Shown here piece by piece: positions 1-7,847 of a stretch of DNA of 38,468 bases. The stretch is from the NCBI RefSeq assembly GCF_001273835.1, contig NZ_JHEI01000145.1, forward strand, positions 1 through 38,468, written 5' to 3'. The notes under the pieces are model-generated. The model ran no database searches. It worked only from the letters and a program-made list of their open reading frames with translations, and was not told the origin of the DNA. The stretch is from Leucobacter celer subsp. astrifaciens (GTDB taxonomy: Bacteria; Actinomycetota; Actinomycetes; Actinomycetales; Microbacteriaceae). A program made the translations under genes and the position numbers. Position 1 is the stretch's first letter, and every line of letters starts with the position of its first letter.

Positions 1-62
<62 letters not shown>

Positions 63-96
63 AGACCGGATCCAGCCCCCGACACCGCGCCCGTAG

Positions 97-162
97 TTCG
101 GATCACACCCGTCATTCGGACCCGCATCGTCGATTCCAGCCGCAACAGGGGTGTGATCCGAA
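97..162. repeat. 14-bp perfect inverted repeat in unassigned leading segment
   Basis: TTCGGATCACACCC at 97-110 is matched by its exact reverse complement at 149-162, separated by 38 bases that also contain another TTCGGA at 115-120. It could be an operator pair or the end of a small element. The segment from 61 to about 258 has no gene I can recognise, and it lies next to a suspect contig edge, so function is not assigned. Confidence 0.6.
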
Positions 163-259
163 ACACGGGCGGCACGCACCGCATCGTCGGTGGACGCCCG
201 CAGCATCGACGAATCCGAGAAGATCGGGTTCAGCGAGTTCCACCTGCTCATGCGCCGCG

Positions 260-418
260 GTCCTCTACCCCCTGACCCTCATCGCGGCGGTCTACGGCAT
301 GAACTTCGACCTCATGCCCGAGCTGCACTGGGCGTTCGGCTACCCGCTCGCGGTGGGCGCGATGGTCGGTTTCGCCGCGCTGCTGTACGTGGTGTTCAAG
401 CTGAAGAAGTGGATGTAA
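260..418 (+). pseudogene. corA: CorA-type magnesium transporter, C-terminal fragment
   Basis: The frame ending with TAA at 416-418 reads through a hydrophobic stretch with YGMNF, then a short acidic loop, a second membrane helix and a Lys-rich end (KLKKWM). YGMNF at the end of TM1 and the short MPEL loop are the hallmark of the CorA/Mrs2 Mg2+ channel family, whose large N-terminal cytoplasmic domain should precede it. Homology appears to begin abruptly near 260; upstream in the same frame there is no CorA-like sequence and no good start. This is therefore either a gene cut by a mis-assembly next to the poly-C run or a genuinely truncated copy. Identity as CorA is firm; gene status is not. Confidence 0.75.
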
Positions 419-432
419 GGCCCGAGCCGCAC

Positions 433-1338
433 TCAGTCCGCAAGGCCGAGTTCGTCCATCACCTCCGCGAGGTGGGCGCGCTGCGCATCGGTGAGTCCCT
501 GGATCGGCAGCGGCAAGCAGCGGTGCGGGGCGATCCCGAGCCGCTCCGCGATCGCCGCGACCACGCGCAGACTGCCGCCGAACTCCGCGAACAGCCGCCA
601 CAGCGGGTCGAGGCGCTCCGATTCCGCCCGGGCCGCGGCGAGGCGCCCCTCCCGTGCGGCGCGCGTGATGCGCAGCGCCGGCTCGGGCAACGCGCCCGCG
701 ATCACCGAATACCAGGCGTCGCAGCCCGCCCCCAGCCCGGTAGCCGCCGTGGCGTCGCCCGAGACGCCGACCGTGACGTGCTCCGGCACCGCCGCGCGCA
801 CGGCGCCGACGCGATCCCGAGCCGCCCCTGGTTCGTGCGGCACTCCCGGGATCTTGATCGAGGCGATGCCGGGAAGCCGGGCGATGCGCCCGTAGAACTC
901 GGTGGTGAACGTGAAGTGCGTCGTCGCCGGGTTGTCGTAGACGATCACGGGCAGCGCGGTGCTCCCGCTGACCGCGCGGAACAGCTCGAACACGTCGTCC
1001 TCAGTGAGCGGCTGGTAGGTCATGGGCGCGAGCAGCAGGCCGCGAGCCCCCGCCGTCTCGGCACCTCGCACGTGCTCGAGCACCTGCGAGGTGCGCAGCT
1101 CGCTCACTCCGACGAACACCGGGGTCTCCCCCGCGTGCCGCACTGCGAGACGGGCGACGCGGGCGCGCTCCTCCGCCGTCAGGTACGCGGAGCACCCGGT
1201 CGAGCCGAGAGCCGTGATCGAGTCGACGCCGGCGGCCGCGAGACGCTCGACGATGCCGGCGAACGCCCGCTCGTCGACGCGGTCGTCGGCGAGCGGGGTG
1301 AGCGGGAACGCGCTGAGGCCGGTGAACACGGCGGTCAC
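433..1338 (-). CDS. Dihydrodipicolinate synthase family aldolase
   Basis: A 301-residue class I aldolase of the DapA/NanA (dihydrodipicolinate synthase/N-acetylneuraminate lyase) family, cytoplasmic TIM barrel. The Schiff-base lysine is K162 in SIKIPG and the assisting tyrosine is Y134 in the YDNP motif. The substrate-carboxylate loop reads GSTGC (residues 45-49) where DapA has GTTGE, so it is probably not the housekeeping DapA. Members act on pyruvate plus an aldehyde, or cleave sugar-acid derivatives; the substrate is unknown here. The GTG start at 1338 is directly preceded by GGGGGA and overlaps the stop of a 22-codon ORF, which implies coupling to the upstream MerR-peroxiredoxin gene. Confidence 0.85.
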   Translation of the reverse strand: MTAVFTGLSAFPLTPLADDRVDERAFAGIVERLAAAGVDSITALGSTGCSAYLTAEERARVARLAVRHAGETPVFVGVSELRTSQVLEHVRGAETAGARGLLLAPMTYQPLTEDDVFELFRAVSGSTALPVIVYDNPATTHFTFTTEFYGRIARLPGIASIKIPGVPHEPGAARDRVGAVRAAVPEHVTVGVSGDATAATGLGAGCDAWYSVIAGALPEPALRITRAAREGRLAAARAESERLDPLWRLFAEFGGSLRVVAAIAERLGIAPHRCLPLPIQGLTDAQRAHLAEVMDELGLAD

Positions 1339-1403
1339 TCCCCCATCGCTGCGGGATCGGGGACCTGCCGGAGGCCGAGCGCTGCGACCGGTTCCGCGTT
1401 CAT
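1335..1403 (-). CDS. 22-codon ORF bridging two genes by overlapping stop/start codons
   Basis: The reading frame starts at an ATG that overlaps the TGA of the MerR-peroxiredoxin gene (ATGA) and ends with a TGA that overlaps the GTG of the aldolase gene (GTGA). It encodes 22 residues rich in Ala and Pro with no recognisable domain. It may serve only to carry terminating ribosomes from one gene to the next. Peptide stability and conservation cannot be judged from one sequence. Confidence 0.35.
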   Translation of the reverse strand: MNAEPVAALGLRQVPDPAAMGE

Positions 1404-2368
1404 GCCGCCTCCGGCCGGGGGTGCGCCTGGAGCCAGGCGAGCACCTGCTGCGCGTGGGTGCTGGGCGGGAAGATCGGGTAGAACACGTGCTCGATCTCGC
1501 CGTCGGCGACGATCAGGGTGAGCCTGGCATAGAGGCGTTCGTGCCCGGGAGCGGCGAAGGTCGGCAGGCCCAGCGCATCGGCGAGGGCGAGCCCCGCATC
1601 CGAGATCATCGCGAACGGCAGCCGCAGCCGATCCGCCACCTCGGCCTGGTACTCCGGCGACTGGCTCGAGAGGCCGTAGACCCGCTGGGCACCGGCACCG
1701 CGAAGCTCCTCGAAGTGGTCGCGGAAGTCGCAGGCCTCGGTGGAGCAGCCCCGCGCGCCGGGGATGCCGTCCCACCCCTCGGGCAGATCGACGCCCGGAC
1801 GGCCCGTCAGCGGGTAGAGGTAGATCACGGTGCGGCCGGTGCCGAGCGCGTCGAGGCGCACCAGACCCCCATCGCTGGTCGGCAGCTCCAGGGCCGGCAT
1901 CTCGAGGCCCGGCAGGTGCTCCGCGGCCCCGTCGTCCTCGGGGACGGGCAGCCCCTCCGGCAGGATCGTGTAATCGGCCACGGGGTCCCCTTCCGCCTCG
2001 TGCTCCTCGGGAAAGCCGTGCGATGCGCCCTCGTCGAGCCGGCGCTGCAGCTCCCGCCGCCGTGCGTCGAGCGCGGTGATCGAGCGGTCGAGTTCGGAGA
2101 TGGCATCGCGGTACACCGCGAGCGAGGTGACGCACTCGTCGCCGTGCTCGTGCCCCGTCTCCAGGCACTCCACGAACGGCGCGGTGCGGCCGGGTGCGAT
2201 GCCCAGCTCGCCGAGCTCTCGGATCTCGCGCACCGCACGCACGTGGCGCTCCTCGAAATCGCGGTACCCGTTGGGCTCCCGGTGCGCCTCGATCAGCCCG
2301 ATCCGCTCGTAATAGCGAACGGCCTTGATCGACACTCCGGCCCGTCTCGCGAGTTCTCCGATGCGCAT
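1400..2368 (-). CDS. MerR-family regulator fused to a peroxiredoxin (AhpC/TSA, BCP-like)
   Basis: A 322-residue single-chain fusion. Residues 1-70 are a MerR winged helix (MRIGELARRAGVS, then VRYYERIGL), followed by a dimerisation helix at about 80-112 and a linker rich in acidic residues. From about 150 to 320 there is a thioredoxin-fold peroxiredoxin with RGCSTEAC: C208 sits at the peroxidatic position and C213 at the resolving position used by BCP-type enzymes (C-x4-C). Two more cysteines, C68 and C79, lie in the MerR half. This suggests a redox sensor that reads peroxide with its own peroxidase domain. The ATG at 2368 is preceded by GGAGG. A MerR-type promoter lies directly upstream, so autoregulation is likely. 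The domain calls are firm; the signal sensed is inference. Confidence 0.85.
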   Translation of the reverse strand: MRIGELARRAGVSIKAVRYYERIGLIEAHREPNGYRDFEERHVRAVREIRELGELGIAPGRTAPFVECLETGHEHGDECVTSLAVYRDAISELDRSITALDARRRELQRRLDEGASHGFPEEHEAEGDPVADYTILPEGLPVPEDDGAAEHLPGLEMPALELPTSDGGLVRLDALGTGRTVIYLYPLTGRPGVDLPEGWDGIPGARGCSTEACDFRDHFEELRGAGAQRVYGLSSQSPEYQAEVADRLRLPFAMISDAGLALADALGLPTFAAPGHERLYARLTLIVADGEIEHVFYPIFPPSTHAQQVLAWLQAHPRPEAA

Positions 2369-2386
2369 CCTCTACCTCCGCTCCCA

Positions 2387-2417
2387 CGGTAGACCCTCCC
2401 CCACGGGGCAGGGTCAA
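2387..2417 (-). promoter_or_regulatory. MerR-type promoter/operator with 19-bp spacer
   Basis: On the minus strand a -35 TTGACC (2417-2412) is separated by 19 bases from a -10-like CTACCG (2392-2387). The dyad GACCCT...AGGGTC (2415-2410 and 2397-2392) nearly fills the spacer. An over-long spacer holding the operator is the signature of MerR-activated promoters, in which the regulator untwists DNA to align the two elements. It lies 19 bases ahead of the start of the MerR-peroxiredoxin gene. Confidence 0.7.
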
Positions 2418-2433
2418 GCGGGAGCGCGGGTCT

Positions 2434-3213
2434 TCAGCCGGCTTCGGCGAGACTCGCGTAGTGGTCGGCGGCCTCCGCCACCCGGTTGTTGTACTCGACC
2501 GTGTCGTTGTAGGCGGCGACCGCGGCGATCCAGTTTCCCGGGTCGCGCAGGTCTCCGCCGATCCCGCAGAGATAGCGGGCCGCCGAGTACACAGCGTCGT
2601 CGATGTCCTGCGGATCGACGATGCCGTTGCCGTCGCCGTCGCTCCCCCACTCGGCCCAGGTCGAGGGGATGAACTGCATCGGGCCGACGGCCCGGTCCCA
2701 GACGGTGTCGCCGTCGAGTTCCCCTCCGTCGGTATCGGGGATGGCCAGGGTGCGGGTGCCGTCGAGGGCGATGCCCCGGATCGGAGGGACGGCTCTGCCG
2801 TTGTCGGCGAGCGTGCTCCCGTCGATGGTGCCGTGCACCGACTCCACGAATCCGATGCCGGCGAGGGTGTTCCAGCCGATCCCGCATTCCGGCTGCTCGA
2901 CCGACATGCGGCTCGCGGTCTGGGCGTACGCCGTCAGCGCGCGCTCGCCGATGCCGGTGCGGCGGGCCATATCGGCCAGCCAGACGGGATCCACGGCGTA
3001 CGCGGACTCCGCCGGCGCCTCAGCACTCGGCTCGGGGACGGTCTGCGGCGCCTCGGGCAGGGCGGTCGGAGCGCGGGGCGCGGCCTCCACGGCGGTCGGC
3101 GCGATCATCCCGCTGCCGAACACCACCGCCAGCAGCACCGCACCGACGCCCAGCACACCGGCTGCGATCGAGACGACGAGCAACCAGGTCCCGCCTCGCC
3201 GAGCACCGCTCAT
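2434..3213 (-). CDS. Lytic murein transglycosylase, membrane-anchored or secreted
   Basis: A 259-residue protein with an N-terminal membrane segment (about residues 9-35), a Pro/Ala-rich linker and a C-terminal SLT/MltB-like domain. Seen directly: the catalytic Glu in GFVES, the AVGPMQFIPSTW motif, and the DGDGNGIVDPQDIDD loop that binds Ca2+ in actinobacterial relatives, then YLCGIGGDL and AAYN. It would cleave peptidoglycan with formation of anhydro-muropeptides outside the membrane. The ATG at 3213 overlaps the stop of the 942-residue anchored protein (ATGA), making it the last gene of the anchored-repeat ABC operon. Its place there suggests local opening of the wall for the surface complex, which is inference. 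Confidence 0.88.
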   Translation of the reverse strand: MSGARRGGTWLLVVSIAAGVLGVGAVLLAVVFGSGMIAPTAVEAAPRAPTALPEAPQTVPEPSAEAPAESAYAVDPVWLADMARRTGIGERALTAYAQTASRMSVEQPECGIGWNTLAGIGFVESVHGTIDGSTLADNGRAVPPIRGIALDGTRTLAIPDTDGGELDGDTVWDRAVGPMQFIPSTWAEWGSDGDGNGIVDPQDIDDAVYSAARYLCGIGGDLRDPGNWIAAVAAYNDTVEYNNRVAEAADHYASLAEAG

Positions 3214-6038
3214 GTTCCTCCGTCCAGAGGCGGAACGCCCGCCCCGATCCTGCGAACGAACCAGATCGTCCCGCCGATGATGCCGCTGAGCGCCAGCGCG
3301 CCCCCGCCGACGATACCCGCTATCGCCGCCGGATGCATGTCCGCTCGCAGCAGGGCGTCCAACGGATCCTCGGCCTCTCGCGAGGCGGAATCCCGTATGC
3401 CCTTCGCATCGGCTCCGTTCGCTCCCCTCGCCGTCGTCTTCGCATGCTTCGACTGCGTCGCGGTCTTCGTCTGGGAGGCGGCCACGGCCTGAGCCCCTGC
3501 CGCCCGCACTGCCGCGCCGACCGCCGCGCCCGCGGCCGCGGCGTCCGGGTTCACTCTCACCTCGCAGAAGACGTTGCCGAGCGGCACGTCGCCGACCTGG
3601 AACACGTAGGTGTGGGTCGCCGTGCTGAGCGAGCGGCCGGAGCCCGGATTCGTCGCCACCGCTCCCACCGTGAGCTTGTAGACGCCCTTCTGGGAGAAGA
3701 CCCAGGCGGCGTGGGTGTGCGCCGGCTCGGGAACGGGGATCGTGCCGGGCAGCGCGTAGGCGCCGCTCGTGAGGATCGGTTCCCAGCCGCCGAACGACCC
3801 CTGCGTGGCGAGGAACACGTCCCCCGGCCCCTCGACCGCCATGATGTTGATCGACACGTCGGTGTAGCCGCTCGCCTCCACGAAGCGCTTGGTGTTCCAC
3901 CCCGGCCAGATGAGGTTCGGATCCTGCGAGAGCGGCAGCATGTACCCCCGCGAGGGCGCCCCCGCGATGCCCGCCGGGATCGCACCCCAGGCGTCCTCCT
4001 TCACCTGCAGCGCCACCGTCTCGGCCTCGCGGATCCTCTCGAACGCCGTCACGTCCTCCTTGATCTGCAGCACCGCCTGCCCGCCGCCGACGGAGACGTT
4101 GAAGGCGTCGATGTGCCCGTGATCGAGCACCACCGCGGGTGTGCACTGCTGCGTCGGCGCCACCGGGGTCGACGAGGGCGGCGTGCCGCCGCCCGGGTTG
4201 GTCCCGCTTCCCGGGTCCGTCCCGCCTCCGGGGCCGCTCCCGCCGTCCGCGGGTTTCGCGACGTTCAGCGTGTCCCAGCCGACCAGCGCGCCATCGCGGT
4301 CTTTCAGCACGAGCGAGTGGCCGCCCGCCGCCGTGTTCGCGGGAACCGCCGCACTGAAGTTGCCGCCCGTATTGGTCTGCACCCAGCCGAGCCACACGGG
4401 CTTCCGAGCGTGGAGCCAGACGGAGACCCACTCGCCTCGCAGTTCCTGCTGGGTGACCTTCGCCGTCGCGAGCTGCCCGGCCTGCACGGTCTTCTTCGGG
4501 CTCGTCACCTGCACGCCCGCTCCAGCCTTGACCTTCCGCAACTCGCCGTCCGGGATCGGAGTCCTATCCTCATGCCCGGGCCGCGTCTTCGCCTCGCCGG
4601 TGACGGTGAGCACCATCCGCTCGGACTTCGACGCGGAGAAGTCGCTGCTCCACGTCGGCACGAACTCGGCGACGATGGCGCGGTCGCCGGAGGGCAGCGC
4701 CGAGGTGCGGAACTTCGCGGTGCCGTCGCCGTCCACCGGGGAGTGCCCGAGCACCGTGCCGCTCGTCTCGTCGCGGAACTGCACGGCGCCGACGGCGGGC
4801 CGTGATCCACCGCCCGAAGCGGGGGCCGCATCGACGGAGGCGGTGAAGGTGACCGGCTCGCCAAGCACCGCCCGACCGGCCTCGGGTCCCTCGAGCACCT
4901 CCGTGTACTCCGCTTCGAAGCCCGTCGCCGTGGGAAGCGTGTGCGACGCGAGATCGCCGACCACGAAGGTGTAGTCGTTCTGCGCCCGCTGGGTCTTGCC
5001 CAGCACCCGCCCCTCGACCTCGAAGGTGAAGGTGTAGGTGCCCGCCGAGGTGAACGCCCAGTTCATATGCGCGTGCTGCGGCACGTCCATCGTCCAGTCG
5101 CCGAGCCCGCCCTGCGAGCTGAATATGCGCGTGGTGCCGAACGTCTCCTGCAGGAACAGCTCGGCCCGGCCTGGCCCGTCGACTGCGAGCAGCCGCACCT
5201 TCAGCCGGTTGCCCTCCACGGCCCCGCCGCGCAGCTTCGGATCCTCGGTGCTGAACCCCGGCCAGATGATGTCGTGGTTGCTCCACACCTGGGTGGCGAG
5301 CCAGATCGTGTCGCCCGTCTTGCCGACGAAGGGCCACTGCACGCTCGAGGGGATCTGCGTCTTCGCCTTGTCCGAGAGATGGTAGAGCGCCTGCTGCGGA
5401 TCGAAGCGGATCTGGCTCCCGTTCGCGGCATCGTACTTCGACTGCAGCACGAGGTTCTGGCCGTCGAGGTACGCCGAGACCGCGTCGGTGTGGACGTTCC
5501 CGACGATCTGCTTCGCCCGGCTCACGGGGGCGGGCTGATCCGATTGGCCGGGGAGCGGCCCGCTCTCGGCCCGCGTCTCGGCCGCGGCTCCGGTCTGCGG
5601 GGCGGCCACGGGTGCCGACGCGCGCTGCGGGAGAGGCTGTGCGACGGGGCTGTCGCCGTCCTCGCCGCTGCCCCTGACCTCGTCGCGTTCCTCGTCCGGC
5701 GTATCCGCGGGAGCGCGTACGTCGCCGGAGGATGACTCCGTCGCCGGGACCTCGCCGGTCCCGTCTCCGTCCAGCTCCGGGTCCTCCCCTGCCTGCTGGT
5801 CCGCAGCGGGGTCGGGTGCCGTCTCACCAGCGGTCGCCTGTTCGGCGCCGGGATCGGATCCCGCGACTTCGCCCGAGATGATCTCGGCGTGGGCCGGCAC
5901 CGGGGCGGCCACCGGGGCGGCAAGCGGGGCCAGCGCGAGAGCCAGCGCCGCTGCGATCGCGAGCCGGCGCACGTGCGGCCCCCGCGAGGTCGAGCGCAGC
6001 GAGGTCGATCGCCGCGCGAGGCGCAGTCGTTCGGTCAT
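3210..6038 (-). CDS. Surface-anchored protein with two choice-of-anchor M domains
   Basis: A 942-residue exported protein. An Arg-rich N terminus and long Ala/Leu helix (to AHA, about residue 50) form the signal peptide. An acidic low-complexity region follows, then a first choice-of-anchor M (actinobacterial surface-anchored, TIGR03769-like) domain with IIWPGF and HAHMNWAF, an Ig-like spacer, a Gly/Pro-rich linker near residue 620, and a second domain with GHIDAF, LIWPGWNT and HTHAAWVF. The C terminus has one membrane helix then positive residues (FVRRIG), a membrane anchor rather than LPXTG. The ATG at 6038 overlaps the permease stop (ATGA). The family accompanies anchored-repeat ABC transporters (TIGR03770-03773 group); its biochemical role is unknown. 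The paired His residues suggest metal binding, which is inference. Confidence 0.85.
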   Translation of the reverse strand: MTERLRLARRSTSLRSTSRGPHVRRLAIAAALALALAPLAAPVAAPVPAHAEIISGEVAGSDPGAEQATAGETAPDPAADQQAGEDPELDGDGTGEVPATESSSGDVRAPADTPDEERDEVRGSGEDGDSPVAQPLPQRASAPVAAPQTGAAAETRAESGPLPGQSDQPAPVSRAKQIVGNVHTDAVSAYLDGQNLVLQSKYDAANGSQIRFDPQQALYHLSDKAKTQIPSSVQWPFVGKTGDTIWLATQVWSNHDIIWPGFSTEDPKLRGGAVEGNRLKVRLLAVDGPGRAELFLQETFGTTRIFSSQGGLGDWTMDVPQHAHMNWAFTSAGTYTFTFEVEGRVLGKTQRAQNDYTFVVGDLASHTLPTATGFEAEYTEVLEGPEAGRAVLGEPVTFTASVDAAPASGGGSRPAVGAVQFRDETSGTVLGHSPVDGDGTAKFRTSALPSGDRAIVAEFVPTWSSDFSASKSERMVLTVTGEAKTRPGHEDRTPIPDGELRKVKAGAGVQVTSPKKTVQAGQLATAKVTQQELRGEWVSVWLHARKPVWLGWVQTNTGGNFSAAVPANTAAGGHSLVLKDRDGALVGWDTLNVAKPADGGSGPGGGTDPGSGTNPGGGTPPSSTPVAPTQQCTPAVVLDHGHIDAFNVSVGGGQAVLQIKEDVTAFERIREAETVALQVKEDAWGAIPAGIAGAPSRGYMLPLSQDPNLIWPGWNTKRFVEASGYTDVSINIMAVEGPGDVFLATQGSFGGWEPILTSGAYALPGTIPVPEPAHTHAAWVFSQKGVYKLTVGAVATNPGSGRSLSTATHTYVFQVGDVPLGNVFCEVRVNPDAAAAGAAVGAAVRAAGAQAVAASQTKTATQSKHAKTTARGANGADAKGIRDSASREAEDPLDALLRADMHPAAIAGIVGGGALALSGIIGGTIWFVRRIGAGVPPLDGGT

Positions 6039-6991
6039 GATGCTCCTGCTTCGTGGAGTGCGCGGAGGCGACCGGGCTTCCCGGTCTCGCCATCGCCCTC
6101 GGTCTCGGTCTCGGTCTCGCCCTCGATCGGCCTGGCACGGCCGCGCAGGTACTTCATCAGCAGCCCGTGACGCGGTGCGAAGACCCAGGCCAGCAGGAAC
6201 ACGGCGGTGGCGACCAGCACGATGGTGCCTCCCGCAGGCCAGTCGAGGCTCCACGAGATGTAGAGGCCGACGAGCGCCGAGAACCCGCCGATCAGCGGCG
6301 CGACGAGCATCATCACCCCGAGTCGATCCGTGAGCAGCCGGGCCGCTGCCGCCGGCGTGACGAGCAGCGCGAGCACGAGGATGTTGCCGATCGTCTGGAT
6401 CGAGATCACGATCGCGACGGCGACCATCACGTAGAGGGCCAGGTCGAGAGCGAACACCGGCAGACCCGTGGAGCGGGCCATCTCCCGGTCGAGGGTCACC
6501 GCCACGAACTCCTTGTGCAGCAGGAACGCGACGAGCAGCAGGATCGCCCCCGTCACGGCGACCGTGACGACATCCTCGTCGGGGATGCCCGTGATCGAGC
6601 CGAAGAGGAACTGCTGCAGCGATCCCGAGTATCCCGGGGACTGCGAGATGATCACGATGCCGAGCGCGAAGGCTGCGACGAAGAAGACGCCGATGACGCT
6701 GTCCTCCTTGATGCGCCGGTTCTGCGAGAAGATCGCGACGAGGACCGCCGTGAGCACGCCGGCCACCGCACCCCCGAGCACCAGGTTGCCCTGGATCACG
6801 AACGCGACGGCCAGCCCGGGGAACACCGCGTGCGCGACGGCGTCTCCGATGAAGGCCATGCCGCGCAGCACGACGTAGGTGCCGATGACGCCGCAGACGA
6901 GGCTCGACATCACGGCGACCAGGAGCGCCTTCGGCAGGAATCGCAGGTCGGGATTGAGCAGGTCGGTGATGAAATCGATGGGAGAGAGCAT
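6035..6991 (-). CDS. Anchored-repeat-type ABC transporter permease (ABC-3, Zn/Mn family)
   Basis: A 318-residue polytopic membrane protein with eight or so hydrophobic helices. It matches the ABC-3/ZnuB-MntB permease family: GMAFIGDAVAHAVFPG in the first third, the QFLFGSITGI segment, and the conserved ALLVTPAAAARLL region before the last helices. It moves a divalent metal, probably Zn2+ or Mn2+, together with the ATPase and lipoprotein of this operon. The C-terminal 45 residues are an unusual Glu/Thr- and Arg-rich cytoplasmic tail. The ATG at 6991 overlaps the TGA of a 36-codon ORF (TGATG). The original coupling to the ATPase gene appears to have been interrupted by an insertion. Confidence 0.88.
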   Translation of the reverse strand: MLSPIDFITDLLNPDLRFLPKALLVAVMSSLVCGVIGTYVVLRGMAFIGDAVAHAVFPGLAVAFVIQGNLVLGGAVAGVLTAVLVAIFSQNRRIKEDSVIGVFFVAAFALGIVIISQSPGYSGSLQQFLFGSITGIPDEDVVTVAVTGAILLLVAFLLHKEFVAVTLDREMARSTGLPVFALDLALYVMVAVAIVISIQTIGNILVLALLVTPAAAARLLTDRLGVMMLVAPLIGGFSALVGLYISWSLDWPAGGTIVLVATAVFLLAWVFAPRHGLLMKYLRGRARPIEGETETETEGDGETGKPGRLRALHEAGAS

Positions 6992-7113
6992 CAGGCGGCC
7001 ACCTTCTTGATGGTTCTGCGCATGCAGAGCGAGTCGCAGTTTCCGAGTGCGAGCATCTGTGGATTCTGCGACTGCGCGCAGAATGACGAAGACAGGCGCA
7101 TCAGGCGGCCACC
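6988..7113. repeat. 110-bp insertion bounded by a 16-bp direct repeat
   Basis: GCATCAGGCGGCCACC occurs at 6988-7003 and again at 7098-7113. Each copy holds the end of an open frame plus the TGATG stop/start overlap. The sequence between them has a hairpin with 8-bp arms (ATTCTGCG 7063-7070, CGCAGAAT 7077-7084) and three TTCTGCG words. Removing one repeat copy and the interior would leave the ATPase gene directly coupled to the permease gene. This has the structure of a small repetitive element inserted with target duplication, or of a slippage product. Confidence 0.75.
6991..7101 (-). CDS. 36-residue ORF created by the insertion, coupled at both ends
   Basis: The frame opens at an ATG that overlaps the ATPase stop (TGATG at 7103-7099) and closes at a TGA that overlaps the permease ATG (TGATG at 6993-6989). 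It encodes 36 residues with three Cys and a basic C-terminal stretch (RRTIKK) and has no recognised domain. It spans the inserted 110 bp exactly. It may matter only because it keeps ribosomes moving into the permease gene. Confidence 0.4.
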   Translation of the reverse strand: MRLSSSFCAQSQNPQMLALGNCDSLCMRRTIKKVAA

Positions 7114-7847
7114 CCCAGCACCTTGAGGATCGGGTTGTCGGCCTTGACGTCGAACGCGCGCATCCAGATCCTCGGTTCGAGCAGGTCTTCGGGGTGCGCG
7201 TCGGCGATCACGGTGCGGTTCACCAGGCACAGGCGGGAGCACTGGTGCATGGCGCTCGCGAGGTCGTGGGTGCTCATCACCACGGCCCGGCCTTCTCCCG
7301 CGAGCTCGTGGAAGAGGTCGAGCAGCAGCTCCTGCGTCGGCATGTCGAGGCCCGTGAAGGGCTCGTCGAGCAGCAGCAGCGTCGGCTGCAGTGCCAGCGC
7401 CCGGGCGACGAGCACGCGCTGCCGCTGGCCGCCGGAGAGCTCGCCGACCGGCCGGGCCGCCAGGTGGTCCATCTTCACGCGGGCGACGGCGTCGAGCACG
7501 GCCTCGTAGTCGGCGATCCGGGGGCGGCGGAGCCACCCGATCCGGCTCACGAGGCCCGTCATCACGACTTCCTCGACCGTGATCGGGAAGTCCCAGGCGA
7601 ACTCGTGGCGCTGCGGCACGTACCCCACGCCGGACCGCGCGCGAGCCGCTGGGCGGTCATCGACGCGCACCTCGCCGCTCTCCGTGCGCACGACGCCGAG
7701 GATCGCGCGCAGCAGTGTCGTCTTGCCCGCGCCGTTCGGACCGATCAGGCCGACGAACTCACCGGCGTCGACGGTCAGCTCCACATCGCGCAGCACGCGC
7801 CGGCCTCCGAGGCGGACCGACAGGTTCCTCACCTCGAGCACGCTCAT
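7101..7847 (-). CDS. Anchored-repeat-type ABC transporter ATPase (Zn/Mn family)
   Basis: A 248-residue cytoplasmic ATPase with all motifs: Walker A GPNGAGKT (residues 36-43), Q-loop YVPQR, signature LSGGQRQR, Walker B LLLLDEP, D-loop GLD and H-loop STHD. The sequence resembles ZnuC/MntA-type ATPases that pair with ABC-3 permeases. It energises uptake of the ion delivered by the lipoprotein encoded two genes upstream. Its ATG at 7847 overlaps the stop of the preceding anchored protein (ATGA), so the two are translationally coupled. Confidence 0.92.
   Translation of the reverse strand: MSVLEVRNLSVRLGGRRVLRDVELTVDAGEFVGLIGPNGAGKTTLLRAILGVVRTESGEVRVDDRPAARARSGVGYVPQRHEFAWDFPITVEEVVMTGLVSRIGWLRRPRIADYEAVLDAVARVKMDHLAARPVGELSGGQRQRVLVARALALQPTLLLLDEPFTGLDMPTQELLLDLFHELAGEGRAVVMSTHDLASAMHQCSRLCLVNRTVIADAHPEDLLEPRIWMRAFDVKADNPILKVLGVAA

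Noticed and set aside
190..1521. Long plus-strand open frame (443 codons) opposite the aldolase gene
   Set aside because: Arg/Pro/His-rich composition without domains; it is the GC-driven antisense shadow of the aldolase and regulator genes, which have clear family motifs.
3213..4431. N-terminal extension of the lytic transglycosylase frame to a 665-codon protein
   Set aside because: The extra part lies inside the 942-residue anchored protein gene in another frame and is Arg/Gly-rich; the ATGA overlap and signal-anchor sequence mark the true start at 3213.
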